Below, piece by piece: positions 16,904 through 25,088 of a stretch of DNA of 64,000 nucleotides. A model generated the notes under the pieces. The model had not been told where the DNA came from and did not search any database. It saw only the letters and a program-made list of their open reading frames with translations. Positions within the stretch are counted from its first letter, which is position 1. The number at the start of each line of letters is the position of its first letter. Made by a program: the position numbers and the translations under genes. Source of the stretch: Bin87 sp965220055 (GTDB lineage: Bacteria > Chloroflexota > Dehalococcoidia > Lucifugimonadales > UBA3495). The stretch is from NCBI GenBank assembly GCA_965220055.1, contig CBDCPE010000003.1:248001-312000 (forward strand), written 5' to 3'.

Positions 16904-17464
16904 ATGGCAATGCAAGGGATATTGGGGCGGCTGCGGAGCATGATGCCCGCCGCCGACGCCAGGCACACGGTTCTGGGACTGTTCCGGGACGCCGAGTCCG
17001 CGGCCACCGCCGGCGACGGGCTCAAGTCCGCCGGGATCCCGGACACCGACTACGACTTCCTGACCGACTCGCCCTATCCCGAGGGCTCGTTGGGGGAACG
17101 GGACGAGCCACACCGGCTGTATCTGTATCCGTTCATCGGGGCGCTGTTGGGCCTGACGTCCGGCATATTGATCACGGCGATGTCGCAGGTGGCGTACCCG
17201 TTGGTTACGGGAGGCAAGCCGGTCCTGTCGCTACCTCCGATGGCCATCGTTTGCTACGAGGGGACGATGCTGGGCGCCATCCTGTTCACGGTGATCGGCA
17301 TCGTCTTCGAGTCGCGCCTGCCCAAGTTTGCCCTGGGCCTCTATGACAACCGCATCACCCAGGGGTTCCTGGGCCTCCGCGTCAACGCGGAGCCCGAGCA
17401 GAGCCGCGAGGTGGTGCAGATAATGAACGCCGCCGGCGCCGTAGACGTCAAGACGGACCAGTAG
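16904..17464 (+). CDS. actD: ACIII subunit ActD (DUF3341), first copy
   Basis: The 186-residue protein has the ActD pattern: a ferredoxin-like N-terminal domain (HTVLGLFRDAESAATAGDGL with DYDFLTDSPYPEG) and two membrane spans (PFIGALLGLTSGILITAM and AIVCYEGTMLGAILFTVIGI), then a short tail ending GAVDVKTD. ActD is a small membrane subunit with no cofactor. A close paralogue follows after 20 nt. Confidence 0.88.
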   Translation: MAMQGILGRLRSMMPAADARHTVLGLFRDAESAATAGDGLKSAGIPDTDYDFLTDSPYPEGSLGERDEPHRLYLYPFIGALLGLTSGILITAMSQVAYPLVTGGKPVLSLPPMAIVCYEGTMLGAILFTVIGIVFESRLPKFALGLYDNRITQGFLGLRVNAEPEQSREVVQIMNAAGAVDVKTDQ

Positions 17465-17484
17465 CAAGGACCGGGACGATCGCA

Positions 17485-17994
17485 ATGGCAACGCAAGCAA
17501 TACTGGGCCTGTTCGATGACGCCTCGTTGGCTGCCGACGCTGGCGACGCGCTGAAGGCGTCGGGCGTCGCCGAGGCGGACTACCAATTCCTCACCGACAT
17601 CCCGTATCCCGAGGGGGCGTTCGGCGAACCGATGGAGAGGCACAGCCTGTTCATATGGCCGCTGATCGGTGGAGCGTTGGGCATAATTGTGGCCCTGGTG
17701 GTCACCGGCATGACCCCGATGGCCACGCTTATGATAACGGGACCTAAGCCCATCCTGGCGATGCCTCCGCTGGCGGTGATCTGCTTCACCTCGGCGGTGC
17801 TGGGCGCGATCCTGTTCACCGTGATTGGGATTGCGCTGTCACTACGGGCGAAACTTGGGTCTCCGCACACCGACGACCGGATCGCTGATGGATTGATCGG
17901 TGTCCTGGTGAACGCCGGCGCGGCACGGGGGCCGCAGGTCACTGAAATCCTGAACGAGGCCGGCGCAGTGGATGTTACGACCAGCCGTGCCTAG
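17485..17994 (+). CDS. ACIII subunit ActD (DUF3341), second copy
   Basis: The 169-residue protein has the same layout as its neighbour: AILGLFDDASLAADAGDALK, DYQFLTDIPYPEG, two spans including ICFTSAVLGAILFTVIG, and the ending EAGAVDVTT. The two copies are clearly homologous but well diverged, so the duplication is old. They may occupy different places in the complex or be alternatives. Confidence 0.87.
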   Translation: MATQAILGLFDDASLAADAGDALKASGVAEADYQFLTDIPYPEGAFGEPMERHSLFIWPLIGGALGIIVALVVTGMTPMATLMITGPKPILAMPPLAVICFTSAVLGAILFTVIGIALSLRAKLGSPHTDDRIADGLIGVLVNAGAARGPQVTEILNEAGAVDVTTSRA

Positions 17995-18050
17995 CCAGGC
18001 CCGGCCGCTGCGATGGTCGAATCTGAAAGTAGAAATAGCCGAAAGTTGCA

Positions 18051-18608
18051 ATGAGAAACTTGATGACACGGATTAGCTTGATCCCCGGCAGGTTCCTACT
18101 GCCGCTGCTGTTTGCGGCGTTGGCCACGGTCGGGATCGTGGCGTCCGGCTGCTCACAGGGTTCATACCCGCTGGATATCTTCTACGAAATGCACTACCAG
18201 CCGTCGTACAAGGCCCATGAGCCGCCGCGGTTGAGCGTACCGGCGTCGGCGGTGCCGTGGTATGGCTCCAGGGCGCCGGAACCGACGTCTTTTGCCGGTT
18301 CCGGGAAGCACATCTTCGAGGCGAACTGCGTGATGTGTCATGGGCCGCAGGGGCTGGGCAATGGTCCGGTGCTGGCTCGGATGGTGGTGGACTACGGCTA
18401 CCAGACGGTCGACCTGCCGATCCAGAACCCCAACCTCACCTCGGAAGCGGCCAAGAGCCTGGACCGGAACGGTCTTCGAGGTGTCATTGAGGGCGGGGTA
18501 TCGGTGATGCCGAGCTTCAGGAAACTGTTGACTCCCGATCAGATTGAATTGGTGCTGGATTACGTGGAAGGCTGCATCCAGGATGGCAATGCCGCGGCGT
18601 GCCAGTAG
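18051..18608 (+). CDS. actE: ACIII subunit ActE, monohaem cytochrome c lipoprotein
   Basis: The 185-residue protein has a lipoprotein signal ending in GIVASGC, followed by the ActE-type block DIFYEMHYQPSYKAHEPPR. A single haem site, CVMCH, is followed by GPQGLGNGPV, and a distal methionine is plausible in VSVMPSFR. ActE probably hands electrons from ActA to a soluble carrier or an oxidase. It is the last gene of the ACIII set. The start could be ATG 18051 or the internal MTRISLIP at codon 5. Confidence 0.9.
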   Translation: MRNLMTRISLIPGRFLLPLLFAALATVGIVASGCSQGSYPLDIFYEMHYQPSYKAHEPPRLSVPASAVPWYGSRAPEPTSFAGSGKHIFEANCVMCHGPQGLGNGPVLARMVVDYGYQTVDLPIQNPNLTSEAAKSLDRNGLRGVIEGGVSVMPSFRKLLTPDQIELVLDYVEGCIQDGNAAACQ

Positions 18609-18693
18609 CGCCTACCGGTTCTAAATCCCTATGCGGCGGTGTCCCGCCGTGCTACCCTTGAGATAGCAGCCTATTTTGAGGTGCGGCACACCG

Positions 18694-19035
18694 ATGAAGG
18701 ACACCATAACTATAACGGTGCCGGTTGATTCCGGAGTGGCTGAATATTACCGCTCGGCGTCGGACGTAGACCGGCGCAAGATCGAACTGCTGGTGAACCG
18801 ACACCTGCGCGATATGATGGCGCTCGCCAAAAGGCGGCAAGAGGCGGAAGCGGCGCGTGGCGAATGCTGGGAGGCGGACCTTGAGCGTCGGAGGGCGGAG
18901 CTGATTGCCAATTTGGGCTTGCAGTATGTGCCGGAAAGCGGTAAGACGCTGACCGAAGTAATGGACGAAATCAGCCGCAAAGCGCAACAACGCGGGCTGA
19001 CGTGGGAAATCCTGCAATCCATACTGGACGAATAA
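18694..19035 (+). CDS. Putative antitoxin of a PIN-domain toxin-antitoxin pair
   Basis: This 113-residue protein begins MKDTITITVPVDSGV, a short strand of the kind found in ribbon-helix-helix or AbrB-like antitoxins, followed by mainly charged helices. The ATG at 18694 is preceded by GAGGTG; an upstream in-frame start at 18676 is less likely. The next gene encodes a PIN nuclease and overlaps this gene's end, the usual antitoxin-first order. Confidence 0.6.
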   Translation: MKDTITITVPVDSGVAEYYRSASDVDRRKIELLVNRHLRDMMALAKRRQEAEAARGECWEADLERRRAELIANLGLQYVPESGKTLTEVMDEISRKAQQRGLTWEILQSILDE

Positions 19036-19463
19036 TTCCCCTCGCGCCTCGGTGCGTATTCGATACGAATACCGTCGTCAGTGCGTTATTGTTCCCTCGT
19101 TCCGTGCCTAGACGAGCCTTGTCACGAGCTTTGCATGTTGGCACGCTCTTGATGTCCCAGGCATTGTCCGAAGAATTAGATGAGGTGCTCAGTAGGCCCA
19201 GGTTTGAGCGCTACGTGACTAGGCAAGAACGCGCGGCGTTCCTGCGGAATTTGCTCCGCATGGCGATGTCAGTGCCAATTACCGAGCCGGTGCGCGCCTG
19301 TCGCGACCCCAAAGACGATAAAATCCTGGAGCTGGCCGTCAACGGCCGTGCCGACTATATCGTAACCGGCGATGACGACTTGTTGGTGATGAGCATGTTC
19401 CGTGGGATAGTGATTATCAGGCCAGCCGAATTCCTGGCGTTCGTGGGCGCAGAGCAGGAATGA
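19002..19463 (+). CDS. PIN-domain toxin (putative ribonuclease)
   Basis: The 153-residue protein has the acidic residues of the PIN domain: FDTNTVVSALLF near the N-terminus, then DPKDDKILELA and ADYIVTGDDDLL. This pattern matches the group of putative PIN toxins that cleave RNA and are held in check by a co-expressed antitoxin. The only in-frame start before the domain is a GTG at 19002, giving a 34-nt overlap with the antitoxin gene. The pair sits between the ACIII and cytochrome-maturation genes. Confidence 0.75.
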   Translation: MGNPAIHTGRIIPLAPRCVFDTNTVVSALLFPRSVPRRALSRALHVGTLLMSQALSEELDEVLSRPRFERYVTRQERAAFLRNLLRMAMSVPITEPVRACRDPKDDKILELAVNGRADYIVTGDDDLLVMSMFRGIVIIRPAEFLAFVGAEQE

Positions 19464-19485
19464 CCCTGACAGGCGCTGACTCCGC

Positions 19486-20052
19486 TTGTACCCGCTTATC
19501 CTGACACCAGTGACGCGCTGGCGCCGCGCCCCCATCTGGGTTTGCATCGTTGCGGCGCTGACGTTGGCATTGGGGATGTTGTTCACCGGTCTCGCGTCGG
19601 CCCAATCCGGCGAAACGGGCGTGGCGTACGACGAGGCGAAGGCGCAGAAGATAGACCGTATGCTCATGTGCCCGGTATGTCCGGCGCAGACCATCGACCA
19701 GACCGAGGTGCCTCTGGCGAAGCAGATGCGGGCGCAGGTGAGGGAAATGCTGGCATCGGGAGCGACCCGGGACGAGGTACTGGCCTGGTTCTCCGCGTCG
19801 GAGCGGTATGGGCCCAGCGTGCTGGCCGAGCCGCCGCGCTCCGGTTTCTACCTGATCGCCTGGATAGTCCCCGGCGTGGTTGTCGTGGCGGCGTTGGCCG
19901 GCGGACTGCTCACCCTGCGAGCGATGCGCGGGCGGCGCGCTGACGATGACGAACATTCCGCTGCGAGCGATACTGACGAGTTGCAGCCCTACCTCGCCGC
20001 CGTGGACCGGGACCTGGCGCTGGACGGCCGCGATAATGCTGAGGATGCCTGA
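19486..20052 (+). CDS. ccmH: Cytochrome c maturation protein CcmH
   Basis: The 188-residue protein has a signal segment (APIWVCIVAALTLALGMLFTG), then the CcmH redox motif in MLMCPVCPAQTI, a helical region (MRAQVREMLASGATRDEVLAWF) and a C-terminal membrane span. CcmH reduces apocytochrome CXXCH cysteines and works with CcmF in haem ligation. Two starts are possible: TTG at 19486, or GTG at 19510 (MTRWRRAPIW), which gives a more typical signal peptide. Neither has a clear ribosome site. It is 2 nt from ccmF. Confidence 0.85.
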   Translation: MYPLILTPVTRWRRAPIWVCIVAALTLALGMLFTGLASAQSGETGVAYDEAKAQKIDRMLMCPVCPAQTIDQTEVPLAKQMRAQVREMLASGATRDEVLAWFSASERYGPSVLAEPPRSGFYLIAWIVPGVVVVAALAGGLLTLRAMRGRRADDDEHSAASDTDELQPYLAAVDRDLALDGRDNAEDA

Positions 20053-20054
20053 AC

Positions 20055-22040
20055 ATGGCTGACCTGGGAGCCGCTTGCCTCTGGATGGGGCTGGCGCTGG
20101 CGGCCTACTCTTTCTTCGCGTCGGTGGGGGGCCAACTGCGCGGTTCGGCGGCGCTGGTGGACAGCGGACGCAAGGCGTCCTACGTCCTGGTGGTGGTGAT
20201 GCTGGTGACCACGTTGTCGCTGGTGCAGTCCTTCATCGCGCGGGACTTCTCGATCAAGTATGTGGCTGAGCACAGCAACCTGGCGATGCCCAACATTTAC
20301 ACGTGGGTCGCCTTCTACGCAGGCAATGAAGGCTCGCTGCTGTACATCGCCTTCGCGCTGTCGGTCATGTCCGCGCTGGCTATCTGGCTGGCGCCGGCAT
20401 CCACGCGGCCCACGCTGGCGTGGACAACGGCCATACTGATGCTGATTGAGGTGTTCTTCCTGGCGGTCATGGGGTTCATGGCGAACCCGTTCGCCAAGCT
20501 GCCGTTTCCGGTCCCCGACGGGCAGGGCATCAACCCGCTGCTGACGCACTTCGGGATGTTCTTCCACCCGCCGGCGCTCATGGCGGGGCTCGTGGGCATC
20601 AGCATCCCCATGGCTTTCTCCCTGGGCAACCTGATCGGCGGCAAGGGCGGCGACGAGTGGATTGACGCCGGCCGAGCCTGGGGTGTGGGCATCTGGGCGT
20701 TGCTGGCCGCTGGCCTGCTCCTGGGTTCCTGGTGGGCGTACACCATCCTGGGCTGGGGCGGGTTCTGGTTTTGGGACCCGGTGGAAAACGCCGCCTTCAT
20801 GCCGTGGATCGCGCTGACGGCCTTCGTCCACTCGATCATGGTGCAGAAGCGGCGCGGGATGTTCCGCATGTGGAACATCGTGCTGATTGACGTGGCCTTC
20901 GGGCTGGCCCTGTACGGGATGTTCATGAACCGGGGCGGGCCGGTGCCATCGGTGCATTCCTTCGGTGCGTCCACCCTGGGGTGGGTGTTCCTGCTGTTCC
21001 TGGCCTTTGGCGTGATCGTGCCGCTGGCGGTCTTCTTCTGGCGCTACGACCGGATGAAGAGCGCACAAAGCCTGGACTCTATGCTCTCCCGCGAATCGGC
21101 GTTCCTGGTGAACAACCTGCTGCTGCTGGGCATCGCCTTCGCCACGCTGTGGGGAACGGTGTACCCGCTGCTGTCGCGGCTGTTTGCAGAGCAGGAGATC
21201 ACGGTGGCGCGGCCATTCTATGACCAGGTCAACGGCCCGTTGATGCTGGGGCTCGTGCTGCTGATGGGCGTTGGCCCGCTGCTGCCGTGGCGTCGAGCGA
21301 ACCTGCAATCGCTGCGGCGGGCGTTGCTGGTACCGGGGACTGTGGCGCTGGCGACTGTTGCCGTCCTGCTGGTTGTGGGTATACGGCAGCCCTACGCGGT
21401 AGTGGGTTTCGGCCTGTGCGCGTTGGTGACGGCCAGCATCGTGTCGGAGTGGGTACGGGGCACGATCGCCCGACGACGCAGCGTGGGCGACAATCCGGCC
21501 TTGGGGTTCGTGCGGCTGATCCTGGCCAACCGGCCGCGCTACGGCGGCTACGTCGTGCACCTGGCGGTGGTGATGGTCGCGCTGGGCGTGGTCGGCCAGT
21601 CGTTCTACGGGGTGCAACGGGACGTGGCCCTGATGCCCGGCGAGTCGGTGACCGTGGAAGGTTATACGCTGGAGTACGTGGATACCACTGCGCTGGCCTT
21701 TTCCGACCGCACGGAGTTCCGGACGACGGTTGAGGTGTACCGGGGAGGGGAATTGTTGGAAGTGATGCACCCGCAGCGGACGTTCCATCCAGACTTCAAC
21801 ATGGCGTCAACGCGGGCGGCGATACGCTCCACGCCGGTGGAGGACTTCTACGTGGTGCCCAGCGAGAATCGGGAGGACGGCGCGGTGGGGTTCCGCATCC
21901 TGGTGAACCCGCTGGTCTGGTGGATGTGGGTGGCCGGGCCGGTGATGATATTCGGCACAGTGATCGCGTTGTGGCCGGCCCGCGCGCCGGCGCGCCGTCC
22001 GGTTATGGTTGCGTCGCCGGCGGCGGGCGTGGCCGACTAG
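20055..22040 (+). CDS. ccmF: Cytochrome c haem lyase subunit CcmF
   Basis: The 661-residue polytopic membrane protein has the tryptophan-rich haem-handling motif GWGGFWFWDPVENAAFMPW, which identifies CcmF/CcsA proteins; the length fits CcmF. Other family blocks are NEGSLLY and NPFAKL. It receives haem from CcmE and attaches it to apocytochromes. The other system I genes (ccmA-E) are not in this window. The gene is packed tightly in an operon with CcmH and the following genes. Confidence 0.93.
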   Translation: MADLGAACLWMGLALAAYSFFASVGGQLRGSAALVDSGRKASYVLVVVMLVTTLSLVQSFIARDFSIKYVAEHSNLAMPNIYTWVAFYAGNEGSLLYIAFALSVMSALAIWLAPASTRPTLAWTTAILMLIEVFFLAVMGFMANPFAKLPFPVPDGQGINPLLTHFGMFFHPPALMAGLVGISIPMAFSLGNLIGGKGGDEWIDAGRAWGVGIWALLAAGLLLGSWWAYTILGWGGFWFWDPVENAAFMPWIALTAFVHSIMVQKRRGMFRMWNIVLIDVAFGLALYGMFMNRGGPVPSVHSFGASTLGWVFLLFLAFGVIVPLAVFFWRYDRMKSAQSLDSMLSRESAFLVNNLLLLGIAFATLWGTVYPLLSRLFAEQEITVARPFYDQVNGPLMLGLVLLMGVGPLLPWRRANLQSLRRALLVPGTVALATVAVLLVVGIRQPYAVVGFGLCALVTASIVSEWVRGTIARRRSVGDNPALGFVRLILANRPRYGGYVVHLAVVMVALGVVGQSFYGVQRDVALMPGESVTVEGYTLEYVDTTALAFSDRTEFRTTVEVYRGGELLEVMHPQRTFHPDFNMASTRAAIRSTPVEDFYVVPSENREDGAVGFRILVNPLVWWMWVAGPVMIFGTVIALWPARAPARRPVMVASPAAGVAD

Positions 22041-22067
22041 CAGACCGGCATCAGGCGGGGCGGCTCG

Positions 22068-22379
22068 ATGCAACTGGGGTTGGCGATAGCGGTGGCGTTG
22101 CTGGTCGTGGGAGTGGTGGCATGGCCCCTCCTGGCCGGTCGATGGCGGGCGACGGGCAGCGCACCGGAGTCGCTGGAGACCGATGGCGGCGCGATGCACG
22201 GCAACGCGGCGCTGGCGGATGTGTACGAGGCGATACGCACCCTGCAGATGGAGCACAGCCTCGGGCGCATCGAGGACGCGGATTTCCGCGAGCAACTCGA
22301 CCAGTACCGGCGGCAGGCTGCGGAAATCATGCGGGACATGGACCGGCCAGGTGAGTATGGCGAGGCATCAGATGGCTGA
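22068..22379 (+). CDS. Small CcmI-like membrane protein
   Basis: The 103-residue protein has an N-terminal membrane helix (LAIAVALLVVGVVAWPLLAG) followed by a helical, charged tail (YEAIRTLQMEHSLGRIEDAD, REQLDQYRRQAAEIM). It resembles the N-terminal part of CcmI, which chaperones apocytochrome c, without the usual repeats. Its place between ccmF and a CcmG-like gene supports a cytochrome-maturation role. It overlaps the next gene by 8 nt. Confidence 0.6.
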   Translation: MQLGLAIAVALLVVGVVAWPLLAGRWRATGSAPESLETDGGAMHGNAALADVYEAIRTLQMEHSLGRIEDADFREQLDQYRRQAAEIMRDMDRPGEYGEASDG

Positions 22380-23427
22380 TCGCCGGTTACAGAGCCTGGC
22401 CTTTACGGTGGCGATGACGGTAGCAGCGTTGCTGGCGTTCGGTTCGACGGCGCTGTTCGCGCAGTCACCGGATACGCTATCGGTGACGGGCACGCTGGTA
22501 AACGGCACCGCGGGCGGCAGCATTCCCGCCGGTATCACCGTGCTGTTGCACCGGTTCGGCGCGGGTTCGGGATCCATCGACACCTACGAAGAGACCGCGG
22601 ATGCCGACGGAACCTTCCGGTTTGACCGCGTGCCGGCGATGTCGGATGGCGACAGCCTCGCACTGGCGGTGGACTACGGGGAGACCCGTTACACCGAGGT
22701 GCTCTCACAGTCGGATGTATCCGAGCCCGTGGTCATGACGGTCTACGAATTCACCCGGGATGTGGGAGTGGTGGCCACCACGGAGCAGTCAATCATCGTG
22801 GCGGGGATCGACTCGGCGACCCGGCGCATGGCGGCGGTGCAACTGTTCACCCTGGAAAACCGCAGCGATACCACCCTGGTTCCGGATCTCTCGGCCCCGC
22901 CCATGATCGGTCAGTTCAGCTTCCTGCGGTTCTCCCTGCCGCCGGCGGCCACCGACCTGGACGTGTCCACCAACCTGGTGGGCGGCGAGGTGATACCGGT
23001 GGGCACCGGGTTCGCCATCACCGCGCCCGTGCCGCCGGGCAGGCACCAGGTGAGTTTCACGTTCACCGTGCCATACGACGGGAACGAAGTGGCGTGGCGG
23101 GACAACACCCTGCAGGGAGCGGAATCGCTGAATTTGCTGATCCCGACCGAGTTCGGCAACATCGGGGTCGGCGGCCTGATGCCCGACGATGGTTTTACCG
23201 TGGGCGAGGTCACCTACCGGGCGTGGGACGCGGAAAACCTGGCGCCGGGCGACGGGGTCAGCATCACCCTGTCCAGATTGCCCGAGCCTACCTGGATTGA
23301 TAAGGCGGGCAACCCGCTGTCGGAGGCGAGGTTCTGGTTCGGTGCCCTTCCCGTCATGGTGGGCATCGCGCTGGCGGGATTGCTTGGCTGGGGTATCTGG
23401 CGGCGGCCGGCGGCGAGCGCCGGCTGA
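22372..23427 (+). CDS. Exported membrane-anchored protein of the cytochrome-maturation operon, unknown function
   Basis: The 351-residue protein begins with a signal peptide (FTVAMTVAALLAFGSTALFA), continues with a carboxypeptidase-regulatory-like beta domain (TGTLVNGTAGGSIPAGITV, DADGTFRFDRVP) and a long beta-rich domain, and ends with a membrane span (FGALPVMVGIALAGLLGWGI) and a short basic tail. No cysteines or catalytic motif stand out. The chosen ATG overlaps the preceding stop (ATGGCTGA), and its stop overlaps the next ATG, so it is firmly in the operon. It may hold or present substrates outside the membrane; that is inference. Confidence 0.65.
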   Translation: MADRRLQSLAFTVAMTVAALLAFGSTALFAQSPDTLSVTGTLVNGTAGGSIPAGITVLLHRFGAGSGSIDTYEETADADGTFRFDRVPAMSDGDSLALAVDYGETRYTEVLSQSDVSEPVVMTVYEFTRDVGVVATTEQSIIVAGIDSATRRMAAVQLFTLENRSDTTLVPDLSAPPMIGQFSFLRFSLPPAATDLDVSTNLVGGEVIPVGTGFAITAPVPPGRHQVSFTFTVPYDGNEVAWRDNTLQGAESLNLLIPTEFGNIGVGGLMPDDGFTVGEVTYRAWDAENLAPGDGVSITLSRLPEPTWIDKAGNPLSEARFWFGALPVMVGIALAGLLGWGIWRRPAASAG

Positions 23428-24002
23428 TGTCCCGGCGCAGCTGGATCATGCTGGGAACGGCAGCGGCGCTGGTCCCGTTGTTCGCCCTTCTGGCATGGGC
23501 GGCGGTGCAGCAGCAGGGACAGCCTGCCGGCGCCGGCATCAACGCGCAGTTCGGCGAGGTTCGCATCTCGGAGTCCCGCGCCGCGGATTTCACGCTGGAG
23601 TTGGCCAATAGCGATGTGCTCCGGCTCTCCGACCTGAGGGGCAAGGTGGTGCTGGTGGACTTCTGGGCGTCCTGGTGCGGACCCTGTCGGCAGGAGGCGG
23701 CGACCTTGAATCGTATCTATGCCGCCTATTCCGACGCGCCGGTGGAGTTCGTGGGCGTTAACGTCTGGGACACGCCGGACGCGGCAAAGGCCTTCCTGGT
23801 GGAGTTCGGCGTCGCCTATCCCACGGGCGGGGACGATGATGGAGCGATTGCGCTGGAATACGGCGTGCGCGGCATACCGGAGAAGTTCTTCATTGATGCT
23901 GACGGGGTCGTGCGGCGCAAGTATGTTGGACCCATGCCGGAGGACGTCCTGCGGTCCACTCTGGATGGGTTGCTGGCGGAAGCTCCGGGGAATGGCGGCT
24001 AG
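23427..24002 (+). CDS. TlpA/ResA/CcmG-type thiol-disulfide oxidoreductase
   Basis: The 191-residue protein has an N-terminal anchor (IMLGTAAALVPLFALLAWAA) and a thioredoxin fold with the active site DFWASWCGPCRQEA. A cis-proline region follows in GVRGIPEKFFIDADG. Such proteins keep the cysteines of apocytochrome c reduced outside the cell membrane. The TGATG overlap with the preceding gene indicates coupling, and it ends the cytochrome-maturation run. Confidence 0.88.
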   Translation: MSRRSWIMLGTAAALVPLFALLAWAAVQQQGQPAGAGINAQFGEVRISESRAADFTLELANSDVLRLSDLRGKVVLVDFWASWCGPCRQEAATLNRIYAAYSDAPVEFVGVNVWDTPDAAKAFLVEFGVAYPTGGDDDGAIALEYGVRGIPEKFFIDADGVVRRKYVGPMPEDVLRSTLDGLLAEAPGNGG

Positions 24003-24056
24003 GAGCGCCGGTCGCCGGTCTCGATGCTACAATCGCGCCCACTGGGAGGCCGAACC

Positions 24057-25088
24057 ATGACCACGCTGGGCAGTGACATTGGAGCAGGACAAACGCCGGT
24101 GGCGCTGGCGATGGACTGGGGCGGGACGTGGGCCCGCGCCGCAGTCATCGACCGGCAGGGGGCCATCCTGTGGCACGACCGCGTGTCCAACCAACCCGGC
24201 GCGCTGCAGGATGACCTGGTGCAGACGGCCGGCCGACTGCTGCAAACGGCGAGAGATTGGGCCGGCGACCGTCCCGTTGCCGGCGCGGGAATCGCGCTGG
24301 CGGGCTCGATTGACGCGGCGAGCAACATGCTGCTGTCCTCGCCCAACCTGCCGGCTCTGAACGGGGTCAGGCTGCCCGCGCTTTGGGAGCCGATGCTGGG
24401 AGTGCCCGTTTGGGTGGGCAACGACGCCAACCTGGCGGCGCTGGGCGAATACTACTACGGGGCCGGCCGGCCGGTGCGGCCCCAGGACACGCCCTCGCGC
24501 ACGCTGGTTTTCATAACCTTCAGCACCGGCGTGGGTTCGGGTATTGTCGACCGGGGAGCGGTGTTCACCGGCGCGGTGGGCGCGGCCGGCGAAGTTGGGC
24601 ACATGACCATCGACCAGCGGGCAGACGCCCCGGCGTGCGCCTGCGGCAACAGCGGCTGCCTGGAGGCCCTGGCCTCCGGCACCGCGATCGCCCGTGCAGC
24701 CCAGGCCCGCCTGCCGGATGCCACCCCCGGGTCGCCGCTGCAGCAGGCCTACGAGGTCGATGCTGCGCTGACCGGCGAGGCCGTGTTCGCTGCCGCCGCG
24801 CGCGGCGACCATGTGGCGCTGGAGGTGATAGATGCGGCGGTCGGCGCGATCATCGTCGGGTTGGGCAACGTGCTCAACATCTTCAATCCCGACGTGGTGG
24901 TAATGGGCGGCGGCGTGACCATCGGCCTGCAGGAGCTGGGTCTGCTGGGCCAGATCGAGGATGGCGCGAGGCGGCGAGCGATGAGCTCCGGTCACCGGGC
25001 TTTCCGGCTGGCGCCGGCCACCTTCGGAGACAGCCAGGGAATGGTGGGGGCGGCCAGCCTGGTGTGGGCGGAGACGGGAAGAGGCTAG
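24057..25088 (+). CDS. ROK family sugar kinase (glucokinase-like)
   Basis: The 343-residue protein has the ATP-binding motif MDWGGTWARAAV, the sugar-binding region WVGNDANLAALGE, a glycine-rich FSTGVGSGIVDRGAVF, and the ROK zinc motif formed by GEVGHMTI and CACGNSGCLEALASG. It most likely phosphorylates glucose or a related hexose. GGGAGG lies before the ATG at 24057; the in-frame extension to 24024 has none. Its stop overlaps the convergent Uma2 stop in a shared CTAG. Confidence 0.85.
   Translation: MTTLGSDIGAGQTPVALAMDWGGTWARAAVIDRQGAILWHDRVSNQPGALQDDLVQTAGRLLQTARDWAGDRPVAGAGIALAGSIDAASNMLLSSPNLPALNGVRLPALWEPMLGVPVWVGNDANLAALGEYYYGAGRPVRPQDTPSRTLVFITFSTGVGSGIVDRGAVFTGAVGAAGEVGHMTIDQRADAPACACGNSGCLEALASGTAIARAAQARLPDATPGSPLQQAYEVDAALTGEAVFAAAARGDHVALEVIDAAVGAIIVGLGNVLNIFNPDVVVMGGGVTIGLQELGLLGQIEDGARRRAMSSGHRAFRLAPATFGDSQGMVGAASLVWAETGRG

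Noticed and set aside
19989..21788. 599-codon frame antisense to ccmF
   Set aside because: Composition is histidine-, arginine- and glutamine-rich with no domain; it results from GC bias opposite a conserved ccmF.
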